Source: Bacillus thuringiensis
GTDB lineage: Bacteria; Bacillota; Bacilli; Bacillales; Bacillaceae_G
DNA length: 64,000 nt
Reading direction: 5' to 3'
NCBI RefSeq assembly: GCF_022095615.2
Contig: NZ_CP155559.1
Coordinates: 4,337,501-4,401,500, forward strand
Position 1 is the stretch's first letter. The number at the start of each line of letters is the position of its first letter. The translations under genes were made by a program, and so were the position numbers. The notes beneath the pieces are model-generated. The model was given only the letters and a program-made list of their open reading frames with translations, did no database searches and was not told the DNA's origin. Below are positions 28,192 to 36,327 of this stretch, in pieces.

Positions 28192-28301
28192 AAAATAATA
28201 CAAGTTTTCCGATAGATTTAATCTTACATGAAAGGACAGTATTATCCGCAACTCTCAGCACAATGGATAAACTGTCCAATTATTCGAAACTTCATTTTAT
28301 T

Positions 28302-29066
28302 TTATCGATGTCTATGAATAACATCGACTGCACCAGTCACTTCAATTATTGTACCGGTAATCATATCGGAATCTTCCTCACATAAAAACGAAATCGTTCT
28401 TGCGATATCTTCACCTGTTCCGGATCTACCAATTGGTGTGTTACGTTCTTTCAACTGACGTGCTTCTTGAATTGTCGCTTCTTTCATTTCACCAATAATA
28501 TCACCAGGACATACCATGTTTGCAGTAATACCATATTCTGCTTCTTCGTAAGCAACTGTTTTCGTTAATGAAACAAGTCCTACTTTCGCTGCTGCAAATG
28601 CTGAACGATAAATCCATCCCGGTGCGCTATCTGCCCCTTGGAATCCGTAATTAATAATACGGCCAAAATTCTGTTTTCTCATAACTGGAACGACAAGTTT
28701 CAACAAATGAAATACCGCTGTTAAATTTCCCTGAATCATTTCATTCCATTCGTCTTCTTCATAATCAACTAACTTTTTTCTTTCAAATACATATGGACCA
28801 GCATTATTAATTAAAAAGTCAATTTTACCAAAACGACTCATCGCTTCTTCTACTATTTTATGTAAATCTTCCTTTTTCGTGACATCCGCTTGCACGAATT
28901 GTAGACGCTCTTCCATATTTTTATATGTTTCTTTCATCTTTTCCATAGCCACTATATCGCTATGATACGTTACTGTTACTGAATATCCTTTAGCCAATAA
29001 CTTTTCTGTTACTTGCTTTCCTAAACCTTTCGTACCGGCTGTAATGAGCGCGTGTCTCACAAACAT
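28302..29066 (-). CDS. ytkK: SDR-family protein YtkK with altered active site
   Basis: 254 residues. The Rossmann start HALITAGTKGLGKQV and the NNAG motif (LINNAGPYVFE) mark the short-chain dehydrogenase/reductase superfamily. The usual catalytic Ser is absent (IINYGFQGADS replaces the ISS-containing strand), and the usual YxxxK reads FAAAK in SAFAAAKVGLVSLTK, so the tyrosine is Phe while the lysine is kept. My recollection of B. subtilis YtkK is the same. It may be a pseudo-enzyme or a binding protein. Single gene, no close partner. Confidence 0.88.
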   Translation of the reverse strand: MFVRHALITAGTKGLGKQVTEKLLAKGYSVTVTYHSDIVAMEKMKETYKNMEERLQFVQADVTKKEDLHKIVEEAMSRFGKIDFLINNAGPYVFERKKLVDYEEDEWNEMIQGNLTAVFHLLKLVVPVMRKQNFGRIINYGFQGADSAPGWIYRSAFAAAKVGLVSLTKTVAYEEAEYGITANMVCPGDIIGEMKEATIQEARQLKERNTPIGRSGTGEDIARTISFLCEEDSDMITGTIIEVTGAVDVIHRHR

Positions 29067-29162
29067 GCCTCCTTTTTAATTGCTATACTTCATATGTAAC
29101 AAGTTCTCGCTCCAATTACAACTAAAATGAATTAAAGCAAAGTTTTCAAAATTCTGTAACGT

Positions 29163-29184
29163 TTTCGGTAAGCACATTACCAAA
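29163..29184. promoter_or_regulatory. inverted repeat upstream of uspA
   Basis: TTTCGGTAA and TTACCAAAA flank five bases and sit just before a TATAAT box at 29193-29198. The position overlaps a promoter -35 region, so it could be an operator. No known regulator consensus was recognised. Confidence 0.4.
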
Positions 29185-29240
29185 ATTTGTTTTATAATAA
29201 AGTTGTAAACAGTAATAAAAATGATTGGGAGGAATTTACT

Positions 29241-29699
29241 ATGAATAATACATATACAAATATTTTAATCGCGGTGGACGGTTCTAAAGAAGCAGAAAGA
29301 GCCTTTAAAAAAGCAATTCAAGTCGCAAAACGTAACAATGCAACATTAACAATTGCTCATATCGTTGATGTAAAAGCATACTCAGCAGTAGAAGCTTATA
29401 GCCGCGCAATTGCTGAACGTGCAAATCTATTTGCAGAAGACTTATTAGAAGACTACAAAAAAACTGCGCTTGAAGCTGGCCTTGAAAAAATTGAAACTGT
29501 ATTAGAATTCGGTAATCCTAAATCTAAAATTTCAAAAGAAATCGCTCCAAACCATAAAGTAGATTTAATTATGTGTGGTGCAACTGGTTTAAATGCTGTT
29601 GAGCGTTTCCTAATTGGTAGCGTCTCTGAACATATTATTCGCTATGCGAAATGCGATGTCCTTGTTGTTCGTGGTGATGAGGAGCAAGGTGATCTTTAA
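29241..29699 (+). CDS. universal stress protein
   Basis: 152 residues from ATG 29241 behind GGGAGG; the open frame extends 18 codons upstream without a site. UspA fold with the opening ILIAVDGSKEAERAFKKA and the nucleotide-binding signature GATGLNAVERFLIGSVSEHI followed by CDVLVVRG. The family binds ATP and is linked to stress survival. Transcribed alone from its own promoter. Confidence 0.92.
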   Translation: MNNTYTNILIAVDGSKEAERAFKKAIQVAKRNNATLTIAHIVDVKAYSAVEAYSRAIAERANLFAEDLLEDYKKTALEAGLEKIETVLEFGNPKSKISKEIAPNHKVDLIMCGATGLNAVERFLIGSVSEHIIRYAKCDVLVVRGDEEQGDL

Positions 29700-29799
29700 T
29701 TCATAAATAAAACACCAAGTCCACATGTTTTACTGGTGGATAAGGGAAATGAAGCTTTAGGCTTGAATGAACAATAAATACATGTTGTTAAACAACGAT

Positions 29800-29830
29800 A
29801 AAAAAGGAGTGGGTAATCCACTCCTTTTTT
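29800..29830 (+). terminator. terminator of uspA
   Basis: GGAGTGG pairs with CCACTCC around GTAAT and is followed by seven T residues. The 100 bases between the uspA stop and this hairpin contain no gene. Confidence 0.85.
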
Positions 29831-29964
29831 TCACGACTGTGTAAAAAGAATAAAGATGTTTAATGTTACTCATAAAATAAATCTTCTCTGTTTTTCTCCA
29901 CTCTTACATAGATTTTAAAATCATCATTTTTTAATTGATTTTCTAATCAAGTTTAAACTGTATT

Positions 29965-30387
29965 CTACTTAATTCTTTGAGTAATTGGATGGTCGTCTTT
30001 TAGTTGTAATAAATCCCATAAATTCCCGTACAAATCCTTGAATACTGCAACTATTCCATATTCTTGCTCTTTCGGCTCTCTCACAAATTCTATTCCTCTT
30101 GAAATCATTTCATTATAATCTCTCCAAAAATCGTCAGTATTTAAGAAAAGAAAAACTCTGCCGCCTGACTGGTTACCGATAAAGGAGTCTTGCTCAGGTT
30201 TAGATGCTCTAGCCAGTAATATTGTGGTGCCGACTGAACCAGGAGGAGATACCACTACCCATCTTTTGTTTTGTTCTGGCTGATATATATCTTGGACTAA
30301 TGTGAAATTTAGTTTCTTTGTATAGAACTCTATTGCCTCATCGTAGTCTTTTACTACTAATGCGATATGAACTATGGATTGAATCAT
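29965..30387 (-). CDS. VOC (glyoxalase/bleomycin resistance) family protein
   Basis: 140 residues. Two beta-alpha-beta-beta-beta modules: VHIALVVKDYDEAIEFYTKK at the N-terminus and GIVAVFKDLYGNLWDLLQLK near the C-terminus. Metal ligand candidates are His6, and Asp and Asn in the second module. Members include glyoxalase I and fosfomycin- or bleomycin-binding proteins; no specific substrate can be named. Single gene. Confidence 0.85.
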   Translation of the reverse strand: MIQSIVHIALVVKDYDEAIEFYTKKLNFTLVQDIYQPEQNKRWVVVSPPGSVGTTILLARASKPEQDSFIGNQSGGRVFLFLNTDDFWRDYNEMISRGIEFVREPKEQEYGIVAVFKDLYGNLWDLLQLKDDHPITQRIK

Positions 30388-30485
30388 TATTATCCCTCCT
30401 ATTATTACTGAACAATCAAATCATAGTATAACATTTCTTACTTTAATCTATATATTAGCTTAATAATACAGGCTCTTGTTTTTCT

Positions 30486-31181
30486 TCACTTCACATACTT
30501 CACTATAAATACAAGACAAACAACCACTACAACAGCTACTGCCAGCACATATGGCGGTAAGAACTTCAAAGACCACAATACCATCATGATCGTAGCTACC
30601 GTTAAATAAGATTGCCTTGCATCCTCTGTCATTTTTTTACGAAGCAAGAGCACATACAAATAACCGATTGGCGGCGTAATGAAGCAAAGAACATATATGA
30701 TTTTAGATTTTAAATACCATTTTTGTTCTCCGAGTTTCTGTATACCTTCTTCTATTCTCTTATGTTCTTGTTCTCTCGCTTCTTCTACAAGCGGATCTTC
30801 CTCTTCTCCTCGCTTTTCTTTCATATAAGGAAGAAAGTGCATGAAAAAATAGTATGCAAATACGAACGCTCCAAATCCAATATCTAATCTTTCTAATGGA
30901 ATATGTTCACTAAAAAAGACAGCAATAAGCACTAAAGACAAACAGTACGTCGTCATCCAAAATGAACGTTTTCTCTTTTTCCGTTCCATTTCTTTTTTAT
31001 TTTGTACATGTTTTCTTTTCGAAAGCCATATCGAAATAAAGCAATCTACTATAAATAGAATAAAGATAAATATCCCCACGTGTACTGTTTCTACATCCTC
31101 AAATGAAAAGATATTTGGGAATGCAACGTGTAATACAATTAGCGTGTACAAAATTATCCCTATAAAATAAATACGTCTCAT
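30486..31181 (-). CDS. hypothetical multi-pass membrane protein
   Basis: 231 residues with at least six hydrophobic segments: IYFIGIILYTLIVLHVAF, then IFIFILFIVDCFISIWL, then FWMTTYCLSLVLIAVFF, then FGAFVFAYYFFMHFL, then IIYVLCFITPPIGYLYVLLL, and a long C-terminal stretch with VLAVAVVVVVCLVFIV. A charged helix lies in the middle (EEAREQEHKRIEEGIQK). No family recognised. Divergent from the small gene at 31276. Confidence 0.75.
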   Translation of the reverse strand: MRRIYFIGIILYTLIVLHVAFPNIFSFEDVETVHVGIFIFILFIVDCFISIWLSKRKHVQNKKEMERKKRKRSFWMTTYCLSLVLIAVFFSEHIPLERLDIGFGAFVFAYYFFMHFLPYMKEKRGEEEDPLVEEAREQEHKRIEEGIQKLGEQKWYLKSKIIYVLCFITPPIGYLYVLLLRKKMTEDARQSYLTVATIMMVLWSLKFLPPYVLAVAVVVVVCLVFIVKYVK

Positions 31182-31275
31182 TTTCCATTCCTTTCTTATT
31201 TCCTAACTTTAGGTTAACATACATTTTTTAGAAATAGACGGACAAAATATATATGTAAAAAAAGGAGGATGCTAT

Positions 31276-31455
31276 ATGAATGATTCTGAGCGCATTATTT
31301 TAGACGTGAATGGGAAAGAACTCGAAATGTTAGATATGATTCGTACTCATTTTAAAGAGAAACATGGCGTGGAACTAAGTAATGGTGCATTGCTGCGAGA
31401 TTTGATGGATATTGAGTATATTCGAATTACGGAAGATCGACATAAGTACGATTAA
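31276..31455 (+). CDS. small protein of unknown function
   Basis: 59 residues, ATG 31276 behind AAAGGAGG. The sequence starts MNDSERIILDVNGKELEML and ends ITEDRHKYD; it is soluble, acidic and helical, with HFKEKHGVELSNGALLRDLM resembling a ribbon-helix-helix or small helical domain. Strong ribosome binding site and a following hairpin support it. No family assigned. Confidence 0.75.
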   Translation: MNDSERIILDVNGKELEMLDMIRTHFKEKHGVELSNGALLRDLMDIEYIRITEDRHKYD

Positions 31456-31465
31456 TCGATACATT

Positions 31466-31496
31466 GTAAGCCTAGAGCAGATTGCTCTAGGCTTAC
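31466..31496 (+). terminator. strong hairpin after the 59-residue gene
   Basis: GTAAGCCTAGAGCA pairs perfectly with TGCTCTAGGCTTAC around a three-base loop. There is no real T-tract, so it may act as a transcript end stabiliser rather than an intrinsic terminator. Confidence 0.7.
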
Positions 31497-31551
31497 TTAC
31501 ATCCATACGAAAAATGTTATAATTAGGAAAAAGTGTGGAGGATACGAAAAT

Positions 31552-32118
31552 ATGAAATCTGAAAATATCTCAAAACATTTTCATACATTACATGTACAAA
31601 GAAACAAGTTCCTTCCTCAGCTCCATTCACTATCACAAGAACAACTATGGTATCGCCCGAAGAATGGAAAATGGTCTATTGGGGAGCAGTTTTATCATTT
31701 ATATTTAATTACAAAGATGCTAAAAGTCGCGATTAAATTCTCTTTCACTCTTATCCCTTATGCAAAACTACGAAGAAATGCCCCATTTGCAACTGACATA
31801 CACGACATTTATGCCGAATATAAAGAAAAGCACGGCAAAGGAATGAAAGCACCTTGGATTTTAATCCCTTCAAAAAAAATCTATCAATCTATGAATGTAA
31901 CTGAATTAGAAGAATTACTTGCAAGTGAAACAGATGACATAAAAAAGCTAGTTCAAAATATAGAAGAAAATATTGCAGGACATATCGTATTTTTAGATCC
32001 GATTGCTCACTATCCTAACCTGATTCAATCTATTCAACTATTAGCGATACATGAAAAACATCATTTTATGATTATGAAAAATAATTATGAAATGATAAAT
32101 ACTCCCCTAAAAATCTAA
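31552..32118 (+). CDS. DinB-like superfamily protein
   Basis: 188 residues, ATG behind GTGGAGG. The pattern LHSLSQEQLWYRPKNGKWSI with GEQFYHLYLI and the C-terminal LLAIHEKHHFMIM is typical of DinB_2 four-helix proteins. The histidines that usually bind a metal are visible (in FYHLY, and HEKHH). Some members are thiol transferases; the substrate here is unknown. Transcribed alone. Confidence 0.82.
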   Translation: MKSENISKHFHTLHVQRNKFLPQLHSLSQEQLWYRPKNGKWSIGEQFYHLYLITKMLKVAIKFSFTLIPYAKLRRNAPFATDIHDIYAEYKEKHGKGMKAPWILIPSKKIYQSMNVTELEELLASETDDIKKLVQNIEENIAGHIVFLDPIAHYPNLIQSIQLLAIHEKHHFMIMKNNYEMINTPLKI

Positions 32119-32122
32119 ATAC

Positions 32123-32162
32123 AAAAAGGTAAGGTACTTTCTAAAAAAGCACCTTACCTTCT
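32123..32162. terminator. bidirectional terminator between dinB-like gene and argH
   Basis: AAGGTAAGGTACTT pairs (one mismatch) with AAGCACCTTACCTT around a short loop; A-run to the left. Confidence 0.85.
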
Positions 32163-32172
32163 ATATCATGCA

Positions 32173-33564
32173 TCATTTAATTCCAACAAACTCTACAGTT
32201 AATTTCTTCGCCTTCTCCAAAGCTTTTTCAATCTGATCAAATCCAGTCCCGCCAGCACTGTTACGGCGCTTTACAGCTGCATATGGTGAAAGAACTTCAT
32301 ACAAATCTTCTTCAAATAACGAACTCATTTCTTTATATGTTTCAAGTGGTACATCTAATAAATAAATCCCTTTTTGTGTACAGTGTAACACTAGCTTCCC
32401 AACAATTTCATGAGCTTGACGGAATGGTAGTCCTTTGCTTGCTAAGTAGTCAGCAATTTCTGTTGCGTTTGAGAAATCTTGCGTTACAGCTTGCCCCATC
32501 TTTTCTTTGTTGACAGTCATCGTTTCTAGCATGCCTGCCATAATATGCAGGCATCCTTCTACTGTTTTTACTGTATCAAACATTCCTTCTTTATCTTCTT
32601 GTAAGTCTTTATTGTAAGCGAGCGGTAACCCTTTCATTACTGTAAGTAAACTAAATAAATTACCATATACTCTGCCTGCTTTACCGCGGATTAATTCCGC
32701 CATATCCGGATTTTTCTTTTGCGGCATAATGCTGCTTCCCGTTGCGTATTGATCGCTCATTTCAATAAATTGAAACTCTTGGCTACTCCATAAAATAAGT
32801 TCTTCGCAAAAGCGTGATAAGTGCATCATGAGCATAGATGAGTTACTTAGGAACTCCAGTATGAAATCACGATCGCTTACTGCATCTAAACTATTTTCAT
32901 AGATTCCATTAAACCCAAGAAGCTCCGCACTATATTCTCGGTCAATCGGGAATGTTGTCCCTGCTAACGCCCCTGCTCCTAATGGCGAAATGTTAATACG
33001 CTTTAATGAATCTTCATAACGATTCACATCACGCTCTAACATCCAAAAGTACGCGAGAATATGATGCGCAAATGAAATTGGCTGGGCACGCTGCAAATGC
33101 GTATAGCCAGGCATAATCGTTTCAATATTATTTTCTGCTTGATGAACAAGAACAGTTTGCAATTGTTTTGTAGCTTTTAGAATATGTTCTACTTTTTCTT
33201 TTAAATATAAATGCATATCAGTCGCTACTTGATCATTACGGCTTCGGCCTGTATGAAGTTTCCCTCCTACTTCACCGATTTTTTCAATTAACATCTTTTC
33301 AATATTTAAATGAATGTCTTCCGCCTCGACCGAAAAATGCAATTTGTTTTGCTTCGCTTCTTCTAATAAATATTGAAGACCTACCTTGATTTTCTCGGCT
33401 TCTTCTTTCGTAACGATACCTTGCTTTGCTAGCATCGTTACGTGTGCAATACTTCCGTTGATATCTTGATTTACTAATTGTTGATCGAAAGAGATAGATG
33501 CTCCAAACTCTTCAACCCAAGCTTCCGCTTCTTCCGTAAAACGTCCGCCCCAAAGTTTGCTCAC
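32173..33564 (-). CDS. argH: argininosuccinate lyase
   Basis: 463 residues. It cleaves argininosuccinate to arginine and fumarate, the last step of arginine synthesis. Signatures: [18 protein letters not shown] at the N-terminus, [33 protein letters not shown], and the catalytic flexible loop [20 protein letters not shown]. It starts with a four-base overlap on the argG stop, so it is translationally coupled. Confidence 0.97.
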   Translation of the reverse strand: MSKLWGGRFTEEAEAWVEEFGASISFDQQLVNQDINGSIAHVTMLAKQGIVTKEEAEKIKVGLQYLLEEAKQNKLHFSVEAEDIHLNIEKMLIEKIGEVGGKLHTGRSRNDQVATDMHLYLKEKVEHILKATKQLQTVLVHQAENNIETIMPGYTHLQRAQPISFAHHILAYFWMLERDVNRYEDSLKRINISPLGAGALAGTTFPIDREYSAELLGFNGIYENSLDAVSDRDFILEFLSNSSMLMMHLSRFCEELILWSSQEFQFIEMSDQYATGSSIMPQKKNPDMAELIRGKAGRVYGNLFSLLTVMKGLPLAYNKDLQEDKEGMFDTVKTVEGCLHIMAGMLETMTVNKEKMGQAVTQDFSNATEIADYLASKGLPFRQAHEIVGKLVLHCTQKGIYLLDVPLETYKEMSSLFEEDLYEVLSPYAAVKRRNSAGGTGFDQIEKALEKAKKLTVEFVGIK

Positions 33565-34766
33565 GCTTCCACCTTCTTTTGATTCACTTGGCTATATACT
33601 TTCGTAGGTAAACCAAATAATGAAATGAATCCAACTGCTGCTTCATGATTAAATTCGTCCTGGGCAGTATACGTTGCTAGTTTTTCATCGTATAAAGAGT
33701 ATTCAGATTTACGTCCTTCTACAATCGCATGACCTTTAAATAATTTCACACGTACTGTACCCGTTACATTCTTTTGCGTTTCTTGTAAGAAAGCATGAAG
33801 CGCTTGTTTTAAAGGTGAGAACCATAAACCGTTATAAATAAGTTCTGTTATTTTCTGCTCAATCATCGGTTTAAAATGCGCTACTTCTTTTACGAGTGTT
33901 AAATCTTCAAGTTCCTTATGCGCCGTAATTAACGTCATTGCTGCTGGGCATTCGTATACTTCACGCGATTTAATACCAACAAGACGATTTTCTACGTGAT
34001 CGATGCGTCCAACGCCATGTTTTCCAGCAACCGCATTTAACGTTTTAATTAATTCTGAAAGTGAATATGCAGTACCATTTAAAGTAGTCGGTACGCCTGC
34101 TTCAAAACCAATTTCTACAAATTCCGGTTTATTCGGTGTATCTTCTAATGCCAATGTCATCTCATATGCATCTTCTGGCGGCGCTGCCCAGGGATCTTCT
34201 AAAATTCCACATTCGTTGCTGCGTCCCCATAAATTTTGATCGATTGAAAATGGGCTATCCAAATTAATCGGAATTGGTACATCATTTTCTTTTGCATAGG
34301 CAATTTCTTCTTCACGTGACCATTTCCATTCACGTACAGGCGCAATCACTTCTAAGTAAGGATTTAATGCTTGAATAGAAACTTCAAAACGAACTTGATC
34401 ATTCCCTTTCCCTGTACATCCGTGTGCAACCGCAGTCGCCCCTTCTTGTTCTGCAATTTCTACTAATTTCTTCGCGATAAGTGGACGTGATAGCGCCGAA
34501 ACAAGAGGGTATTTCCCTTCGTATAACGTGTGTGCTTGCATAGCCATCAATGCATATTCATTTGCAAATTCCTCTTGAACATCAATCATATATGATTTAA
34601 TTGCACCTACTGAAAGTGCCTTTTCTTTTACGAATGCTAAGTCTTTACCTTCCCCTAAGTCTAAACAAAGCGCGATAATATCATAATTCTTCTCTTGTAA
34701 CCATTTAATTGCAACGGAAGTATCAAGACCTCCGGAATATGCTAATACAACTTTTTTCTTCTCCAT
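33561..34766 (-). CDS. argG: argininosuccinate synthase
   Basis: 401 residues from the ATG at 34766 behind TAGGGGG; the frame extends 10 codons upstream. It joins citrulline and aspartate at the cost of ATP to AMP. Signatures: [18 protein letters not shown] (PP-loop), [14 protein letters not shown], and [18 protein letters not shown]. First gene of argGH. An ARG box in its leader suggests repression by ArgR/AhrC. Confidence 0.97.
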   Translation of the reverse strand: MEKKKVVLAYSGGLDTSVAIKWLQEKNYDIIALCLDLGEGKDLAFVKEKALSVGAIKSYMIDVQEEFANEYALMAMQAHTLYEGKYPLVSALSRPLIAKKLVEIAEQEGATAVAHGCTGKGNDQVRFEVSIQALNPYLEVIAPVREWKWSREEEIAYAKENDVPIPINLDSPFSIDQNLWGRSNECGILEDPWAAPPEDAYEMTLALEDTPNKPEFVEIGFEAGVPTTLNGTAYSLSELIKTLNAVAGKHGVGRIDHVENRLVGIKSREVYECPAAMTLITAHKELEDLTLVKEVAHFKPMIEQKITELIYNGLWFSPLKQALHAFLQETQKNVTGTVRVKLFKGHAIVEGRKSEYSLYDEKLATYTAQDEFNHEAAVGFISLFGLPTKVYSQVNQKKVEA

Positions 34767-34782
34767 TTTGCATCCCCCTAAA

Positions 34783-34795
34783 GAATAAATATTCA
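34783..34795. promoter_or_regulatory. ARG box upstream of argG
   Basis: On the minus strand TGAATATTTATTC fits the ArgR/AhrC half-site pattern TGAAT-N4-ATTC. It lies 17 bases upstream of the argG start, between the candidate promoter and the ribosome binding site. Confidence 0.65.
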
Positions 34796-34932
34796 TTTTC
34801 TTTTATAATAATACACACTTTAACACCTTTTATAAAATGTATCAAGAGTCATTTTCAAATTTTTTCAAACAATTTCGTCGAACTTCTTTCTGTTTTTCTG
34901 TACAATATAAGCAGGAAAACGGGGGTGAACTT

Positions 34933-35250
34933 ATGGAAAAGTATTTCTTATACGATGAACATCTAGGAATTGAAATTCCGCATTTACAAGAAGATTGGGA
35001 AGATATCCCCGAAAAAATACAACATGCGATTTTATTAAAATGGGAACAAGTTCGCGGGAGAATCCCTGATCGTATAAAAGAACTTGAGCACTATATTAAT
35101 ACAAAACAACATCATTTAAATCACGAAGAAGACTTCGAAATTTCTTGCAAACTTAATTCAGAAATTGCCGATCTCGCTTCCATCATTAATGACCTTTGGC
35201 TTTGGTATCGACTCACTCAAAATGTATCTGAGGGGAAAGCACACCAATGA
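34933..35250 (+). CDS. hypothetical cytoplasmic protein
   Basis: 105 residues from ATG 34933 behind GGGGGTG; upstream in-frame codons lack a site. It is acidic and helical: EIPHLQEDWEDIPEKIQHAI, then KWEQVRGRIPDRIKELEHYI, then ASIINDLWLWYRLTQN. No family recognised. Divergent from argG; ends at a terminator. Confidence 0.72.
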   Translation: MEKYFLYDEHLGIEIPHLQEDWEDIPEKIQHAILLKWEQVRGRIPDRIKELEHYINTKQHHLNHEEDFEISCKLNSEIADLASIINDLWLWYRLTQNVSEGKAHQ

Positions 35251-35291
35251 AAAAAGCATGCCCCTCAATTACTTTGGGTCATGCTTTTTTG
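35250..35291. terminator. bidirectional terminator
   Basis: AAAAAGCATGCCC pairs with GGGTCATGCTTTTTT (one bulge), with A and T runs outside. It serves the convergent genes on both sides. Confidence 0.85.
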
Positions 35292-35473
35292 TCGTAACAC
35301 GATTTACAATATATCTCTTGTGCTGTTTTCGCCAAACATACATCAAATGGACCAACTAATATACTTCTTTCTTTCGGCAACTTTACAAAAGCAACAAGCT
35401 CTTCCTCATATTGAATTTTTTTCTGGCATGAAACGCATATTAATTCTTTTCTTTTGAACATGTCTTTTAGCAT
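35279..35473 (-). CDS. small four-cysteine (zinc-ribbon-like) protein
   Basis: 64 residues, ATG behind GGGGAGAG. Two CxxC pairs are visible: CVSC at about residues 13-16 and CKSC near the C-terminus, spaced by about 40 residues, as in small treble-clef or zinc-ribbon proteins. The middle has ELVAFVKLPKERSILVG. Metal binding is inferred; function unknown. Confidence 0.7.
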   Translation of the reverse strand: MLKDMFKRKELICVSCQKKIQYEEELVAFVKLPKERSILVGPFDVCLAKTAQEIYCKSCYDKKA

Positions 35474-35597
35474 ATCTTCACTCTCCCCTTCATCTATCTA
35501 TATTAATATACTCTCATAATAATTAAGACTTGTAAAAAAATGACACATTCCGAATCGAATGATTCATATACTATGTACAAAAGGAGGTCTCAAACCT

Positions 35598-35696
35598 ATG
35601 CGAGCTTTCGTTATTATCGCTTTAACTTTTTTAAGTGTGATTAGTTGGGATGTGTTTTTTAAAGATAAAAATGATGAAAAGAATACAACTGAATAA
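35598..35696 (+). CDS. very small membrane peptide
   Basis: 32 residues, ATG 35598 ten bases after a perfect AAGGAGG (35581-35587). One membrane segment (FVIIALTFLSVISWDVFF) and a charged tail (KDKNDEKNTTE). The ideal ribosome binding site and coherent hydrophobic/charged layout make it a credible single-pass peptide. No known family recognised. It lies upstream of the YitT leader. Confidence 0.6.
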   Translation: MRAFVIIALTFLSVISWDVFFKDKNDEKNTTE

Positions 35697-35893
35697 AACC
35701 CTTTTTTTCTTACTTATTGGACAAACCGTTACAAACTGGCCAATCCTCCGAAATAAATTAGGCTTTTCTACAAAAATATTTAAACATAACATTTTTTGTA
35801 GATTCCCTCCGTTTATTGTCGGTTTCCATCCGCATACATTTTTTAAAAGTATGATATAATAGTATAAATCTTGAAGGAAGGGATTTTGATATC
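35697..35893. other. region before the YitT leader
   Basis: Holds a probable -10 box TATAAT (35855-35860) followed by GAAGGAAGGGA, the ribosome binding site of the first leader ORF. The -35 region is weak. Open frames here (35650-35859 plus, 35758-35940 minus) lack ribosome binding sites and are not called. Confidence 0.45.
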
Positions 35894-35944
35894 ATGATCG
35901 CTCGAAGGAGCATGTGGCATCGTATTGACGAATCATACACGTAG
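35894..35944 (+). CDS. leader peptide 1 of the yitT transcript
   Basis: 16 codons plus TAG: MIARRSMWHRIDESYT. GGAAGGGA lies about ten bases upstream. It is strikingly similar to leader peptide 2 (MIARRIIWQKKDSSYT), including the first five residues, the Trp, the Asp and the ending SYT. The TAG stop is immediately followed by GCGT and the 5' arm of a stem. The resemblance at the amino acid level and the ribosome binding site argue that it is translated. Confidence 0.6.
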   Translation: MIARRSMWHRIDESYT

Positions 35945-35988
35945 CGTATTTTTTAGCTCAGATACTTTAGTCTAGCGAAAAAAATACG
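35945..35988 (+). promoter_or_regulatory. stem 1 of the yitT leader
   Basis: CGTATTTTTTAGC (from 35945) pairs with GCGAAAAAAATACG ending at 35988 (one mismatch). The 5' arm begins right after leader stop 1; the 3' arm ends 14 bases before leader start 2. No T-tract follows, so it is not an intrinsic terminator. Confidence 0.65.
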
Positions 35989-36002
35989 AGAGTGGGGAAA
36001 TT

Positions 36003-36053
36003 ATGATTGCCCGAAGGATAATTTGGCAAAAAAAAGACTCTTCTTACACATAG
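36003..36053 (+). CDS. leader peptide 2 of the yitT transcript
   Basis: 16 codons plus TAG: MIARRIIWQKKDSSYT, with GTGGGGAAA upstream as a moderate ribosome binding site. Nine or ten of 16 positions agree with leader peptide 1. TAG is again followed by CG and the 5' arm of a stem (GTTTTGTTTAG). Confidence 0.6.
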   Translation: MIARRIIWQKKDSSYT

Positions 36054-36054
36054 C

Positions 36055-36168
36055 GTTTTGTTTAGGACTTAATTGTTACTAACTAAACAAAACAAAGAAG
36101 AGCAGGATTGCTAAATGACGAATCCTACTCCACGTTTTGTTTAGTCGTTTTAAGACTTAAACTAAAAC
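36055..36168 (+). promoter_or_regulatory. alternative stems 2 of the yitT leader
   Basis: GTTTTGTTTAG occurs twice (36055-36065 and 36134-36144). CTAAACAAAAC (36083-36093) is the exact complement of both, so two mutually exclusive stems are possible. The second copy can also pair with CTTAAACTAAAAC (36156-36168) with one bulge. Between them GAGCAGGATT (36100-36109) pairs with AATCCTACTC (36121-36130, one mismatch). The last 3' arm abuts GAAGGTAGGGAG, the ribosome binding site of leader ORF 3. Confidence 0.65.
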
Positions 36169-36185
36169 GAAGGTAGGGAGAATTG

Positions 36186-36227
36186 ATGGACGAGAGGATT
36201 ATTCGTTATTTCTTCAGCGACATATAG
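36186..36227 (+). CDS. leader peptide 3 of the yitT transcript
   Basis: 13 codons plus TAG: MDERIIRYFFSDI, behind AGGTAGGGAG. It shares the Arg-Ile-Ile and aromatic pattern with peptide 2 but is shorter and more diverged. TAG is followed by CGT and the 5' arm of the third stem, as in units 1 and 2. Confidence 0.55.
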   Translation: MDERIIRYFFSDI

Positions 36228-36311
36228 CGTAGTTAGTTTTTTCGTAAACTAACTGAAAGCTACATGTGAGCTCGTAGTTAGTTTACAACACAAAAAGGAC
36301 TACTAACTACG
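36228..36311 (+). promoter_or_regulatory. alternative stems 3 of the yitT leader
   Basis: CGTAGTTAGT occurs at 36228-36237 and 36273-36282; ACTAACTACG (36302-36311) complements both. AGTTAGTTT (36231-36239) pairs with AAACTAACT (36246-36254), and GTAAACTAAC (36244-36253) can instead pair with GTTAGTTTAC (36277-36286). The set therefore offers competing folds. The last 3' arm ends just before GAAAGAAGG, the ribosome binding site of the YitT gene. Confidence 0.65.
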
Positions 36312-36327
36312 GAAAGAAGGAATAACG

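Noticed and set aside
29163..29184. cre site upstream of uspA (TGTAACGTTTTC nearby)
   Set aside because: The sequence does not keep the CG spacing of the CcpA consensus; only a separate unexplained inverted repeat remains.
34837..34932. N-terminal extension of the 105-residue protein at 34933
   Set aside because: The strong GGGGGTG site is directly before the internal ATG at 34933; the extension looks like intergenic sequence.
35945..36311. YitT leader stems as intrinsic terminators
   Set aside because: None of the stems is followed by a T-tract on either strand; they are better read as translation- or stability-related structures.
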